From CAYXOX01 sp964466745 (GTDB lineage Bacteria; Pseudomonadota; Alphaproteobacteria; Rhodobacterales; Rhodobacteraceae), in contig CAYXOX010000013.1 of the NCBI GenBank assembly GCA_964466745.1, forward strand, positions 1 through 41,981: DNA of 41,981 bases, in the 5' to 3' direction. The notes below the pieces were generated by a model. That model made no database searches, had not been told where the DNA came from, and saw nothing but the letters and a program-made list of their open reading frames with translations. Made by a program: the position numbers and the translations under genes. Positions 32,696 to 40,497 of the stretch are shown piece by piece. How positions within the stretch are numbered: the stretch's first letter is position 1; every line of letters starts with the position of its first letter.

Positions 32696-33392
32696 GGGCC
32701 CCCGCGAAGCATTCGAACACGGCCCGGAGGCCGGCCCCGAGGCCGAGGAGCGCTCCCTCTTCGAGCCGCCGCCGCTCGCCGAGCAGGAGCGCATGGTCGA
32801 GGCGATCCTCTTCGCCTCGGCCGAACCGGTGAGCCTGCGCGAGTTCGCCGGCCGCATGCCCCACGGCTGCGATCCGGCCCGGGCGCTCGAGATGCTGCAG
32901 CGCCGTTACGAGGGGCGTGGCGTGGAGCTCTGCCGGGTGGGAGACGCCTGGGCGATCCGCACCGCGCGCGACCTCGGCTTCCTGATGAGCCGCGAGACGG
33001 TGGAGCTTCGCAAGCTCTCCCGGGCGGCGATCGAGACGCTGGCGATTGTTGCCTACCACCAGCCGGTCACCCGTGCCGAGATCGAGGAAATCCGCGGCGT
33101 TTCGGTGAGCCGGGGCACCATCGACCAGCTTCTCGAGATGGACTGGATCAGGCTGGGGCGGCGGCGCATGACGCCCGGCCGTCCGGTTACCTTCGTGGTG
33201 ACACAGAATTTCCTAGATCATTTCGGATTGTCGTCGGCGAAGGATCTGCCGGGCCTGAAGGAACTGCGGGCCTCCGGGCTGCTGGAAAGCCGGCCGCCGC
33301 CGGGGGGCGAGGCGCCCGAGGAGGGCGACGGGCTGGAAGACGGGCAGGAAGACGATATGTTCACAAGAGCGAGCGAAAGCGAGGACGAGTGA
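32685..33392 (+). CDS. scpB: Segregation and condensation protein B
   Basis: A 235-residue partner of ScpA, with two winged-helix domains. MVEAILFASAEPVSLREFA opens the first; LSRAAIETLAIVAYHQPVTRAEIEEIRGVS is the family signature; GRPVTFVVTQNFLDHFGLSSAKDLPGL closes the core. The N-terminal 35 and C-terminal 35 residues are acidic and low in complexity. It overlaps scpA by 11 bases, and the next small gene overlaps its stop by one base. Confidence 0.93.
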   Translation: MAGEGPREAFEHGPEAGPEAEERSLFEPPPLAEQERMVEAILFASAEPVSLREFAGRMPHGCDPARALEMLQRRYEGRGVELCRVGDAWAIRTARDLGFLMSRETVELRKLSRAAIETLAIVAYHQPVTRAEIEEIRGVSVSRGTIDQLLEMDWIRLGRRRMTPGRPVTFVVTQNFLDHFGLSSAKDLPGLKELRASGLLESRPPPGGEAPEEGDGLEDGQEDDMFTRASESEDE

Positions 33393-33622
33393 TGGACCGC
33401 ATCATCAACATGATCATCCGGCAAGTGATGCGCCGTGTGGTCAACCGCGGCATCGACAAGGGAATCGACGTTGCCTCCGGCCTCGGCAGGCGCGGTGGTG
33501 GCGCCGAGGGCGCGGACCCCGACGGCACCGGCGGCACGCGCCCCTCCGCCCGGAAGGGCGCGGGCGCGCAGAAGGCCGCGCGTCAGGCCGTGCGGATGGC
33601 GCGCCGCTCGGGGCGCATGTAG
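33392..33622 (+). CDS. Small basic protein after scpB
   Basis: A 76-residue protein, MDRIINMIIRQVMRRVVNRGIDKGIDVASG followed by glycine-rich and then Arg/Lys-rich sequence ending RMARRSGRM. The first 30 residues form an amphipathic helix with regular basic positions; there is no signal peptide. ATG 33392 shares its A with the scpB stop (TGATG), so it is translationally coupled to scpB. Function unknown; the composition suggests nucleic-acid or membrane-surface binding, which is inference. Confidence 0.65.
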   Translation: MDRIINMIIRQVMRRVVNRGIDKGIDVASGLGRRGGGAEGADPDGTGGTRPSARKGAGAQKAARQAVRMARRSGRM

Positions 33623-33690
33623 GCTCGCGCCCCTGTAGCGCATCAACGACGCCGCGCAAGGCGTTGCAATCAAACTCGTCCCGGCTGAAC

Positions 33691-34776
33691 TCAGGCGGGG
33701 CGGAAGTGCTTTGACAGCCGCAACCCCTGGCCCTGGTAGTTGGACGCGAGCTCCGCACCGTAGAGGGCTTCGGGCACCTCCGACATCCTTTCGTAGACGA
33801 GACGGCCCACCGTCTGGCCATGTTCGAGCGCGAAGGGAGCTTCGTGGCCGCGCACCTCCAGCACGCCCCGCGCCCCGGCGCCGCCGGCGGCCGCCAGCCC
33901 GAAGCCCGGATCGAAGAAGCCCGCGTAATGCACGCGGAACTCGCCGACCATCGCGAGATAAGGGGCCATTTCGGCGGCGCAGTCCGCCGGGATCGTCACG
34001 GCCTCGCGGCTCACGAGGATATAGAAGGCACCCGGATCGAGGATGATCCTCCCGCGATCCGTTTCCACCGGCTCCCAGTACTCCGCGGGGTCGTAGTGGC
34101 CGATCAGATCGAGATCGATGAGCCCGGTGTGCGGCTTTGCGCGGTAGCCCACCAGCCGGCCCGCGCGCGGCGCGAGATCCACCGAGAAGCTGAGCCCGCC
34201 GTCGATCAGCGGCGCCTCGCCGGCGCCGCTCACGAGGGGCTCGCGGGCGTGGCGTTCGCGCAGTTCGGCATCGGTCAGCACCGAGCGGCCTTCACGGAAG
34301 CGCACCTGGTTGAGCCGCATGCCCGGGCGCACGAGCACCGAGAAGCTGCGCGGGCAGATCTCGGCCCAGAGTTTGCCGCTGTAGCCGGGGGCGATCCTGT
34401 CGAACTCGGTGCCGCCATCGGTGATGAGCCGCGTCAGTACATCGAGACGCCCGATCGAGGACTTTGCATTGGCAACCGCGGTGCAACCCTCTGGCAGCGC
34501 CAGGCTTTCCTGCAGCTCGACGAGGTAGACACAGCCCTTTTCGAGCACGGCGCCGCCGGCAAGGGTGATCCGGTGCATCTCGAAGTCTTCCAGCCGGTCG
34601 GCCACCTTTCGCCCAGCGCCGGCAAGAAAGCTCGCCCGTACCCGGATCGCTTCGGCGCCCAGGCGCAGATCGAGGCTGGCTGGCTGAACCTGCCCGTCAT
34701 CGAGCGGCCGCTCGGTGCGGATCACGCCCGAGCGCGCGAGCGCGGCGATGCGCTGGCTTGGAAGGAGGCCCGTCAC
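33691..34776 (-). CDS. dcd: 2'-deoxycytidine 5'-triphosphate deaminase, double-length
   Basis: A 361-residue enzyme making dUTP from dCTP for thymidylate supply. It is about twice the length of E. coli Dcd (about 193) and appears to contain two related beta-rich halves: VQPASLDLRLG and ANAKSSIGRLDV in the first, GLIDLDLIGHYDP, VHYAGFFDPGFG and the terminal SNYQGQGLRLSKHF in the second. Such double-length forms are known in alphaproteobacteria. The tRNA-Pro gene lies just upstream in the same direction. Confidence 0.88.
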   Translation of the reverse strand: MTGLLPSQRIAALARSGVIRTERPLDDGQVQPASLDLRLGAEAIRVRASFLAGAGRKVADRLEDFEMHRITLAGGAVLEKGCVYLVELQESLALPEGCTAVANAKSSIGRLDVLTRLITDGGTEFDRIAPGYSGKLWAEICPRSFSVLVRPGMRLNQVRFREGRSVLTDAELRERHAREPLVSGAGEAPLIDGGLSFSVDLAPRAGRLVGYRAKPHTGLIDLDLIGHYDPAEYWEPVETDRGRIILDPGAFYILVSREAVTIPADCAAEMAPYLAMVGEFRVHYAGFFDPGFGLAAAGGAGARGVLEVRGHEAPFALEHGQTVGRLVYERMSEVPEALYGAELASNYQGQGLRLSKHFRPA

Positions 34777-34825
34777 GGGCCCGGAACGGCAGGGCCCGCG
34801 CCTGCGGGCGGATGGAGGGGTGGTC

Positions 34826-34902
34826 TGGTCGGGCTAGCAGGACTCGAACCTGCGACCTTCCGTCCCCCAGACGGACGCGCTACCAGGCTGCGCCATAGCC
34901 CG
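34826..34902 (-). tRNA. tRNA-Pro (anticodon GGG)
   Basis: A complete 77-base cloverleaf. Acceptor arms CGGGCTA/TAGCCCG pair over 7 bp; the D stem is GCGC/GCGC; the anticodon stem TCCGT/ACGGA encloses the loop CTGGGGG with anticodon GGG, reading CCC and CCU proline codons; the T arm is GCAGG-TTCGAGT-CCTGC. The discriminator is A, and CCA is encoded in the gene. Confidence 0.96.
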
Positions 34903-34913
34903 ACGAGGCTCAC

Positions 34914-34941
34914 GTCATACCTCATCGCGAGACGGGAGCAA
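34914..34941 (-). promoter_or_regulatory. Candidate tRNA-Pro promoter
   Basis: Minus strand: TTGCTC (34936-34941), 16 bases, TATGAC (34914-34919), placing the transcript start about 5 bases before the mature tRNA end. It lies in the short gap after the MerR gene. Confidence 0.5.
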
Positions 34942-34962
34942 GAGCGAATTCGGGCGCTAACG

Positions 34963-35691
34963 TCACCGCGCGCGTTCGCCAAGCCGGTGCACATGGGCGC
35001 CGAGGCGCTCGAAGATGGGCGCAATCGCCGGCGCGCGGCCGGCCAGGTCGGCGGCATTGCCACGGTACAGCCTGGCGAGCACGTCGGGGCGGGGCGGGAA
35101 ATCGGCGACGGCGGGGTCTTCGGGCACCTTGATTGCGGGGCGGGCATGCGGGGCCTCCGGCGCGGCGGGAGGCTGTGTTTCCCGTGCGCCTGCCTTTTCG
35201 GGGGCGGATTCCGTGCGCTGTTGCTCCTTCGCAGGTTCGCGCGGCGCTCCTTCCTCCTCGGGCCTCGCCGGGGCGGCGGTGGCGCCGGCATCCCGGCGGC
35301 CGGTCTCGGCGGCTTCGGCCCGCCGCTGGGGCGCATGGCCGAGCGGCAGTTCGCCCGGCGCGCCGAACGGGACGACGACGCCGCGCTGTTCCGGCTCGTC
35401 TTCGGTCACCACGAAATCGAGCGGCGGGCTCATGGCGGCCACGTGGCGCACGCCCTTTTCGCGGAGCAGTTTCTGCACGCCCTTGATCGTCATTCCGTCG
35501 TCGTGGAGCAGCCGCTTTATGCCGCCGAGAAGCTCCATGTCGGCCGGCCGGTAGTAGCGGCGCCCTCCGGCCCGCTTCACCGGCTTGACCTGCGCGAACT
35601 TGCTTTCCCAGAAGCGCAGCACATGGGCCGGCGTTTCCAGCCAGTCGGCCACCTCGCTGATGGTGCGAAAGGCCTCGCGCGATTTCGACAT
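34963..35691 (-). CDS. MerR family transcriptional regulator
   Basis: A 242-residue protein with a MerR winged helix at about 8-75 (FRTISEVADWLETPAHVLRFWESKF...RRYYRPADMELLGGIKRLLHDDGMTIKGVQKLL). The dimerisation helix and ligand domain of metal-sensing MerR proteins are absent; instead there is a long Pro/Ala/Glu-rich linker (about 115-200) and a short C-terminal domain DFPPRPDVLARLYRGNAADLAG...FERLGAHVHRLGERA. It starts 2 bases after ihfA in the same operon, an arrangement I recall as common in alphaproteobacteria. Its targets are unknown. Confidence 0.88.
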   Translation of the reverse strand: MSKSREAFRTISEVADWLETPAHVLRFWESKFAQVKPVKRAGGRRYYRPADMELLGGIKRLLHDDGMTIKGVQKLLREKGVRHVAAMSPPLDFVVTEDEPEQRGVVVPFGAPGELPLGHAPQRRAEAAETGRRDAGATAAPARPEEEGAPREPAKEQQRTESAPEKAGARETQPPAAPEAPHARPAIKVPEDPAVADFPPRPDVLARLYRGNAADLAGRAPAIAPIFERLGAHVHRLGERAR

Positions 35692-35693
35692 GC

Positions 35694-35999
35694 TCAGTCC
35701 GACTTGTTGCCGGCGGCGACGCGATCCCTCATCAGGTGGGAGGGCCGGAACGTCAGGACCCGGCGGGGGTGGATGGGAACCTCTTCCCCGGTCTTCGGGT
35801 TCCGGCCCATGCGCGCGGCCTTGTCGCGCACGCTGAAGGTGCCGAACGAGGAGATCTTCACGGTTTCGCCGCGCACGAGCGCGTCGGACATGTGCCCGAG
35901 GACGCTTTCGACGAGCTGCGCGCTTTCGTTTCGCGACAGGCCGACCTCGCGAAAGACGGCTTCGCTCAGGTCCATGCGCGTGAGGGTTTTCTGCGCCAT
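35694..35999 (-). CDS. ihfA: Integration host factor subunit alpha
   Basis: A 101-residue DNA-bending protein; with IhfB it forms the IHF heterodimer. VKISSFGTFSVRDKAARMGRNPKTGEEVPIHPRRVLTFRPS contains the beta-arm with the DNA-intercalating proline (GRNPKTG) typical of the family. GGGGAG lies 8 bases before the ATG. It lies about 100 bases after fabH; the alpha-subunit assignment rests on the start TLTRMDLSEAVFREVGLSRNES and on the operon with a MerR gene. Confidence 0.93.
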   Translation of the reverse strand: MAQKTLTRMDLSEAVFREVGLSRNESAQLVESVLGHMSDALVRGETVKISSFGTFSVRDKAARMGRNPKTGEEVPIHPRRVLTFRPSHLMRDRVAAGNKSD

Positions 36000-36100
36000 G
36001 TTCTGTTCTCCCCAGGGTCCGGCCGAGCATAGGTCGCATTGCCGCAGCGCGTCAACTGGGAGGGCAGGAAATCAAGGGGTTGGCACGAGGGGGTAAGGCA

Positions 36101-37072
36101 CTACCAGCGCAGGACGATGGCCCCCCAGGCCAGACCGCCGCCGATCGCCTCGGTGACGATCACGTCGCCCCGCGAAAACCGGCCCTCCTCGGCCGCCACC
36201 GAAAGCGCCAGCGGGATCGACGCCGCCGAGGTGTTGCCGTGGTCCTGAACGGTGACGACGACCCGCGACATCGGCACGCCCATCCGGTTGGCGGTGGCCT
36301 TGATGATACGCAGGTTGGCCTGGTGCGGGACGATCCAGTCCACGTCCCTGCTGCGCAGGCCCGCGTTCTCCAGGGCCTTCTCCGCCGTGCTCGAAAGCTT
36401 TTCCACAGCGTGGCGGAAGACTTCCTTTCCCTGCATCCGCAGGAAGCCCGTGGTGTTCGTCGAAACGCCACCATCCACGTAAAGAATGTCGCGGAAACGC
36501 CCGTCGCTGTTGAGATCCATCGCGAGGATGCCGCGGTCGGCCGAGGTGCCCTTTCCCTCCGCGGCCTCGAGTACCACGGCGCCGGCGCCGTCGCCGAAGA
36601 GCACGCAGGTGGAGCGGTCGGTCCAGTCCATGATGCGGCTGAAGGTCTCCGCGCCGATCACCAGCACGCGGTCGGCCTGGCCGGCGACGATCATGGCGTT
36701 GGCATTGGCTAGCGCGAAGATGAACCCGGCGCAGACGGCCTGGACGTCGAAAGCGAAGCCGCGCGTCATCCCGATGGCGTCCTGCACCATGGTGGCGGCC
36801 GATGGGAAGGTAAGATCGGCCGTGGAGGTCGCCACGATGAGCGCGTCGATGTCGGCCGGCGTGCGGCCCGCGTTCTCCAGCGCGGCCCGCGCCGCGCGGG
36901 CGGCGAGATCCGACGTGGTCTGGCCCTCGGCGGCGAAGTGGCGACGCTCGATTCCCGACCGTGAGCGAATCCACTCGTCCGTGGTATCGAGCGACGCTTC
37001 GAATTCGGCGTTTTCGACGATCCGCTCGGGCAGGTAGTGCCCGGTCCCTGAGACGACGGCGCGCCGTGTCAT
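36101..37072 (-). CDS. fabH: 3-oxoacyl-ACP synthase III
   Basis: A 323-residue condensing enzyme that starts fatty-acid synthesis from acetyl-CoA and malonyl-ACP. The catalytic triad is visible: C114 in QAVCAGFIFA, His in IVPHQANLRI (about 250) and Asn in DHGNTSAASIPLAL (about 280). DDEWIRSRSGIERRH-like TDEWIRSRSGIERRH is the N-terminal block. The start overlaps the plsX stop by 4 bases (ATGA), so the two lipid genes are translationally coupled. Confidence 0.96.
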   Translation of the reverse strand: MTRRAVVSGTGHYLPERIVENAEFEASLDTTDEWIRSRSGIERRHFAAEGQTTSDLAARAARAALENAGRTPADIDALIVATSTADLTFPSAATMVQDAIGMTRGFAFDVQAVCAGFIFALANANAMIVAGQADRVLVIGAETFSRIMDWTDRSTCVLFGDGAGAVVLEAAEGKGTSADRGILAMDLNSDGRFRDILYVDGGVSTNTTGFLRMQGKEVFRHAVEKLSSTAEKALENAGLRSRDVDWIVPHQANLRIIKATANRMGVPMSRVVVTVQDHGNTSAASIPLALSVAAEEGRFSRGDVIVTEAIGGGLAWGAIVLRW

Positions 37073-38190
37073 GTGTCCTGCCCGCCCTCTTCGTCCGGTG
37101 AGGCGGCATCTTGTGGTAGTGCCACGGCACTTGCAACCCGCGCCGCCAGCTTTTCCGTGAAGCCCGATTCTCCCAGTTGCCAGGCGAGCTTCACGGCGGC
37201 GGCAACGGCGGTGGCATCGGCCGAGCCGTGGGACTTCACCACGGTTCCGTTGAGGCCGAGAAAGACCCCGCCGTTGACCCGGCGGGGGTCAATCCGCTTG
37301 GAGAGGCGACGCAGCGATGTGTAGGCCAGGAGTGACGCAAGGCGGGAAAGCGGGCTGTGCGCGAAGGCGGCACGCAGCGTTTCGCGGATGAAGCGGGCCG
37401 TACCCTCGGCCGCCTTCAGTGCCACGTTTCCCGTGAACCCGTCGGTGACGATGACATCGAGCGAATCCGACGTCAGATCGCCACCCTCAACGTAGCCCGC
37501 GAAGCTGAAGTTCGCTTCCCGGGCAACCTCGGAGATGAGATCGTGGGCCTCGTGCAGCTCGCTGCGGCCCTTGTGCTCCTCGGTGCCCACGTTGAGCAGT
37601 CCGACCCGCGGATGCCGTACGCCAAGCCCGTTGCGCGCGTAGGATGCCCCCATGAGCGCAAAGCGCAGAAGATCCTGGGGATCGGCGCGCACATCGGCCC
37701 CGGCGTCGAGCATGACCGTCACGCCGGTTTCGTTCCGCGAGGGCCAGAGCACAGCGATGGCAGGGCGCGCGACACCCGGCAGCCTGCGCAGCCGCATCAT
37801 CGAGAGCGCCATCAGCGCCCCGGTGTTGCCGCAGGAGATGCAGACCTGCGCCTCGCCGGTGCGCACCGATTCCAGCGCCGACCACATCGAGGTGTCTTCG
37901 CCGTGACGCATTACCTGCGAGGGTTTGGCCGCCATCTCCACCACCCCGCGCGCGTCGCGCACCACGCACCTGTTGCCGAGGCGGCGCCGCGCCACGAGCG
38001 GCTCGAGCCGTTCGCGCGGCCCGTGCAGGATGAATGCGATGTCGGGATTCTTCCGGGCCGCGCGTGCGAGCCCGGCCACGACCGCCTCGGGGCCGAGATC
38101 GCCGCCCATCGCATCGACCGAAAGCACCACCTTCGGCGCCGAGGCACCCCGGACAATGCCGGAACCCTGCTGTGGTTCGGTCGTGCTCAT
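37069..38190 (-). CDS. plsX: Phosphate acyltransferase PlsX
   Basis: A 373-residue peripheral membrane enzyme converting acyl-ACP to acyl-phosphate for phospholipid synthesis. VVLSVDAMGGDLGPEAVVAGLARA is the family start; SCGNTGALMALSMMRLRRLPGVARPAIAVLWPS and DVIVTDGFTGNVALKAAEG are core blocks. The ATG is within about 30 bases of the rpmF stop, so it is in the rpmF operon. The first 18 residues form a short extra lead. Confidence 0.95.
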   Translation of the reverse strand: MSTTEPQQGSGIVRGASAPKVVLSVDAMGGDLGPEAVVAGLARAARKNPDIAFILHGPRERLEPLVARRRLGNRCVVRDARGVVEMAAKPSQVMRHGEDTSMWSALESVRTGEAQVCISCGNTGALMALSMMRLRRLPGVARPAIAVLWPSRNETGVTVMLDAGADVRADPQDLLRFALMGASYARNGLGVRHPRVGLLNVGTEEHKGRSELHEAHDLISEVAREANFSFAGYVEGGDLTSDSLDVIVTDGFTGNVALKAAEGTARFIRETLRAAFAHSPLSRLASLLAYTSLRRLSKRIDPRRVNGGVFLGLNGTVVKSHGSADATAVAAAVKLAWQLGESGFTEKLAARVASAVALPQDAASPDEEGGQDT

Positions 38191-38221
38191 GGGCTGCGGC
38201 AGGCCCCCCGGCCGCGGACCG

Positions 38222-38431
38222 TTACGCCGCGGCGTCTTCGTCGAGGTCGATCTCTTCGGTCATGGCCACCACCTCGCGATCGGCATAGTGACCGCAGGAG
38301 GGGCAGACATGGTGGGGGCGCTTGAGCTCCCCGCAGTTCGTGCACTCGTTTGGATTGTCCGCCGTGAGCGCATCGTGCGAGCGGCGGTTGTTGCGGCGGG
38401 ACCGCGTGACCTTGTTCTGAGGGACAGCCAT
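38222..38431 (-). CDS. rpmF: 50S ribosomal protein L32
   Basis: A 69-residue ribosomal protein. MAVPQNKVTRSRRNNRRSHDAL is the L32 start, and two cysteine pairs (CTNC and CPSC, in NECTNCGELKRPHHVCPSCG) form a zinc-binding site. The acidic tail EEIDLDEDAAA is somewhat longer than in E. coli. A candidate promoter lies about 120 bases upstream. Grouping with plsX and fabH is widely conserved in bacteria. Confidence 0.96.
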   Translation of the reverse strand: MAVPQNKVTRSRRNNRRSHDALTADNPNECTNCGELKRPHHVCPSCGHYADREVVAMTEEIDLDEDAAA

Positions 38432-38528
38432 GTCTCAACCTCGAAATTCTCGGTGTCAGGGACACTGCCGCCCGAAGACCGGAATGGCGGTGCGGCGCCA
38501 CGCCCGGTGGCGCCCGCCGTCCCCGTGC

Positions 38529-38579
38529 CGCGCCCCGGGTGCAATGAGCGCGCGAACATAGCGTAATTCCCGGGGCGCG
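38529..38579. repeat. 11-bp inverted repeat around the rpmF promoter
   Basis: CGCGCCCCGGG (38529-38539) and CCCGGGGCGCG (38569-38579) are perfectly complementary with 29 bases between. The candidate minus-strand -10 lies in the loop and the -35 overlaps the right arm, so only transcripts reading through from yceD would carry both arms. Confidence 0.65.
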
Positions 38580-38582
38580 CAA
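38555..38582 (-). promoter_or_regulatory. Candidate rpmF operon promoter
   Basis: Minus strand: TTGCGC (38577-38582), 16 bases, TATGTT (38555-38560), leader about 115 bases. Same hexamers as the IscA-type promoter. Confidence 0.5.
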
Positions 38583-38725
38583 GCCCTTTCCCGGCCGTTT
38601 CCCGGCGCCGTTAACGGGGCGCAAGCGGCACGCTGCGATGCCTTCGGGCGGCCGGCATCTGCTGCCGAATGGCCCGAGGCACGGCAGCGCACTTGGCGGC
38701 GGAGTCGCGTTCGGGCCCGCGTGTG

Positions 38726-39367
38726 CTAGCCCTTGGCGCCGCGGTTCTTGGTGCTGTCCGGGCCCTCGTCCGCGCCGCGGCCGGCGTCGTTCCCGCGCTC
38801 TTTCCGCGGTGTGCCGGCTTCGTCGTCTGTGCCCCCGGCGCCGTCCAGCCTGTCGCGCAGGGCCGCGAGCGCCTCGAACGGCCGGTTCGGCGTGTCGTCC
38901 AGCGGCTTCGCCCCCGGCGGGCGGGCCTCGAGGACGCCGAGTTCCGCCCCGGGCGCGCGCGGGAAGGCGGGCAGGGCAAGCGCCAGCGCCTCGCGCATCA
39001 TGCGTTCCAGATCGATCGTGCGGCCCAGGGGCTCCACCGTGTCGTCATCGGGCATCTCGGTTTCGCCCGCCTCCGGCTCGGGCGGCGGTTCTGCGAGAAG
39101 CAGGCGCGTGACGGGCTCCTCGATCCGGGTGGTCACCGGTTCCAGCGTGATGTCGCATGGCTGGACGACGGTGGCGCCGAGCCGGGCCTCGAGCCGCCAG
39201 TCGGCCGCGCCCTCGGGGCGCAGCTCGCCCGCGAACCGCAGCTTGCGCAGCGCCAGAAGCTCCAGCTCGCCTGCCAGCGCGGCACAAGCCTCGGCATCGG
39301 GCACGATCTCGAAGCCGTGGGGCCGGTGGCGGGAGAGCTGTGCGGGGCGGAGCGGCACGGGGCCCAT
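38726..39367 (-). CDS. YceD/DUF177 family protein
   Basis: A 213-residue protein of the DUF177 family, linked in bacteria and plants to 23S rRNA accumulation and 50S assembly. The core motif is VVQPCDITLEPVTTRIEEPV, followed by an acidic middle (PEPEAGETEMPDDDTVEP) and the LGRTIDLERMMREALALALPAFPRAPGA block. The tail of about 40 residues is polar and low complexity. ATG 39367 (MGPVPLRP) has AGGA upstream; the frame stays open further but overlaps the divergent bamE region. It precedes rpmF, the usual partner, with a 294-base gap holding the rpmF promoter. Confidence 0.88.
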   Translation of the reverse strand: MGPVPLRPAQLSRHRPHGFEIVPDAEACAALAGELELLALRKLRFAGELRPEGAADWRLEARLGATVVQPCDITLEPVTTRIEEPVTRLLLAEPPPEPEAGETEMPDDDTVEPLGRTIDLERMMREALALALPAFPRAPGAELGVLEARPPGAKPLDDTPNRPFEALAALRDRLDGAGGTDDEAGTPRKERGNDAGRGADEGPDSTKNRGAKG

Positions 39368-39383
39368 GGCGCGAGGTCCTGTG

Positions 39384-39413
39384 TTGCAGCGAGGCACCGG
39401 TGTGCGATACTGC
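39384..39413 (+). promoter_or_regulatory. Candidate bamE promoter
   Basis: TTGCAG (39384-39389), 18 bases, TACTGC (39408-39413), with a leader of about 30 bases. Weak match; the region also must hold the divergent yceD promoter. Confidence 0.3.
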
Positions 39414-39451
39414 GCATAGACGGCACGGCGCAGCGGAGCAAGGTCGGCGAA

Positions 39452-39928
39452 ATGAAGCATGCGGCGATCAGGGCGGCGGATTGGGGAGAGTTGGCGCGTC
39501 GGTGCGTTGCGGTGGGCGCGCTTATGGCGCTGGCCGCGTGCCAGCCCATCGTGCGCAACCACGGCTACGCGCCCACCGATGCCGAGCTCGAGGAAATCCT
39601 CGTGGGCATCGATACGCGCGCCACGGTCGAGGATGTGGTCGGCCCGCCGTCGGCCTCCGGCGTGCTGACCGACAGTGCGTATTTCTACGTGGCTTCCCGG
39701 CGCGAGCAGCTGGGCTGGCTCGCCCCGCGCGTCGTCGACCGGCAGGTGGTGGCGATCAGTTTCGCGCCCGACGGCGTTGTCAGCAACGTGGAGCGGTTCA
39801 CGCTGGAGGACGGCCGCGTGGTGCCGCTGGCCCGGCGGGTTACCGAAAGCTCCGTTCGCGACACGACCTTCCTGCGCCAGCTTCTGGGCAACATCGGCCG
39901 CTTCGACGCGGAGCAGATCCTGGAGTGA
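39452..39928 (+). CDS. bamE: Outer membrane assembly lipoprotein BamE-like (SmpA/OmlA)
   Basis: A 158-residue lipoprotein with signal peptide and lipobox ending at C30 (VGALMALAAC). The SmpA/OmlA domain follows: HGYAPTDAELEEILVGIDTRATVEDVVGPPSASGVL, then ASRREQLGWLAPRVVDRQVVAISFAPDGVVSNVERF. It would be part of the BAM complex that inserts outer-membrane beta-barrel proteins. The N-terminal cytoplasmic lead of about 18 residues before the hydrophobic part is long. AAGG lies upstream of ATG 39452. Divergent from yceD. Confidence 0.88.
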   Translation: MKHAAIRAADWGELARRCVAVGALMALAACQPIVRNHGYAPTDAELEEILVGIDTRATVEDVVGPPSASGVLTDSAYFYVASRREQLGWLAPRVVDRQVVAISFAPDGVVSNVERFTLEDGRVVPLARRVTESSVRDTTFLRQLLGNIGRFDAEQILE

Positions 39929-39974
39929 TCGCGTCGGCAGACGGGCAGGGCGTCCCGGTCCGGGCCTGGCCCGT

Positions 39975-40379
39975 TCAGCCCGGCGCGCCCGCCTCGGGCT
40001 CGAATCTCAGCGCCACGCCGTTGATGCAATAGCGCAGCCCCGTGGGGGCCGGGCCATCGGGAAAGACATGGCCGAGGTGGCTCTCGCAACGGTTGCAGTG
40101 CACCTCCGTGCGCCGCATGAACCAGCTTCTGTCCTCGCTTTCGCCCACGATCTCCTTGTCGATGGGTGCGTAGAACGAGGGCCAGCCGGTTCCGCTGTCG
40201 AACTTCGTGGCGGCATCGAACAGGGGGGCGCCGCAGCCCCGGCAGCGAAACACGCCCGGCGCCTTCGGAAAATCGTCGTGGGTGAACGCGCGTTCGGTAC
40301 CGTGCTCGCGCATCACGCGAAAAGCGAGGTCATCGAGCTCGGCGCGCCACTCCGCTTCGGACTTGAGCAGTTTTTCCAT
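39975..40379 (-). CDS. msrB: Peptide-methionine (R)-S-oxide reductase
   Basis: A 134-residue repair enzyme that reduces methionine-R-sulfoxide in proteins. The catalytic cysteine is C118 in LRYCINGVAL; zinc is bound by C46, C49 (CRGC) and C95, C98 (CNRC). FDSGTGWPSFYAPI and HLGHVFPDGP are conserved substrate blocks. No signal peptide, so it is cytoplasmic. GAGGAAAGG precedes the ATG. A second (resolving) cysteine at the classical position is not evident. Confidence 0.95.
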   Translation of the reverse strand: MEKLLKSEAEWRAELDDLAFRVMREHGTERAFTHDDFPKAPGVFRCRGCGAPLFDAATKFDSGTGWPSFYAPIDKEIVGESEDRSWFMRRTEVHCNRCESHLGHVFPDGPAPTGLRYCINGVALRFEPEAGAPG

Positions 40380-40427
40380 CTTCGGCCTTTCCTCGCGAGG
40401 GCGTTGCCTGTCGCGCCGCCGTCACGC

Positions 40428-40457
40428 TTGAGTGTCACCTTGCGCTCGCAGTAACTA
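40428..40457 (+). promoter_or_regulatory. Candidate olsB promoter
   Basis: TTGAGT (40428-40433), 18 bases, TAACTA (40452-40457), about 40 bases before the ATG. It lies in the msrB-olsB divergent gap. Confidence 0.4.
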
Positions 40458-40497
40458 GGGTCAGGCTCGGCGCCCGCCAAGGGAAGGAAGCCGCAGG

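Noticed and set aside
33820..36096. A 758-codon plus-strand frame across dcd, tRNA-Pro, MerR and ihfA
   Set aside because: It crosses a tRNA gene and four minus-strand features; composition is that of an antisense shadow.
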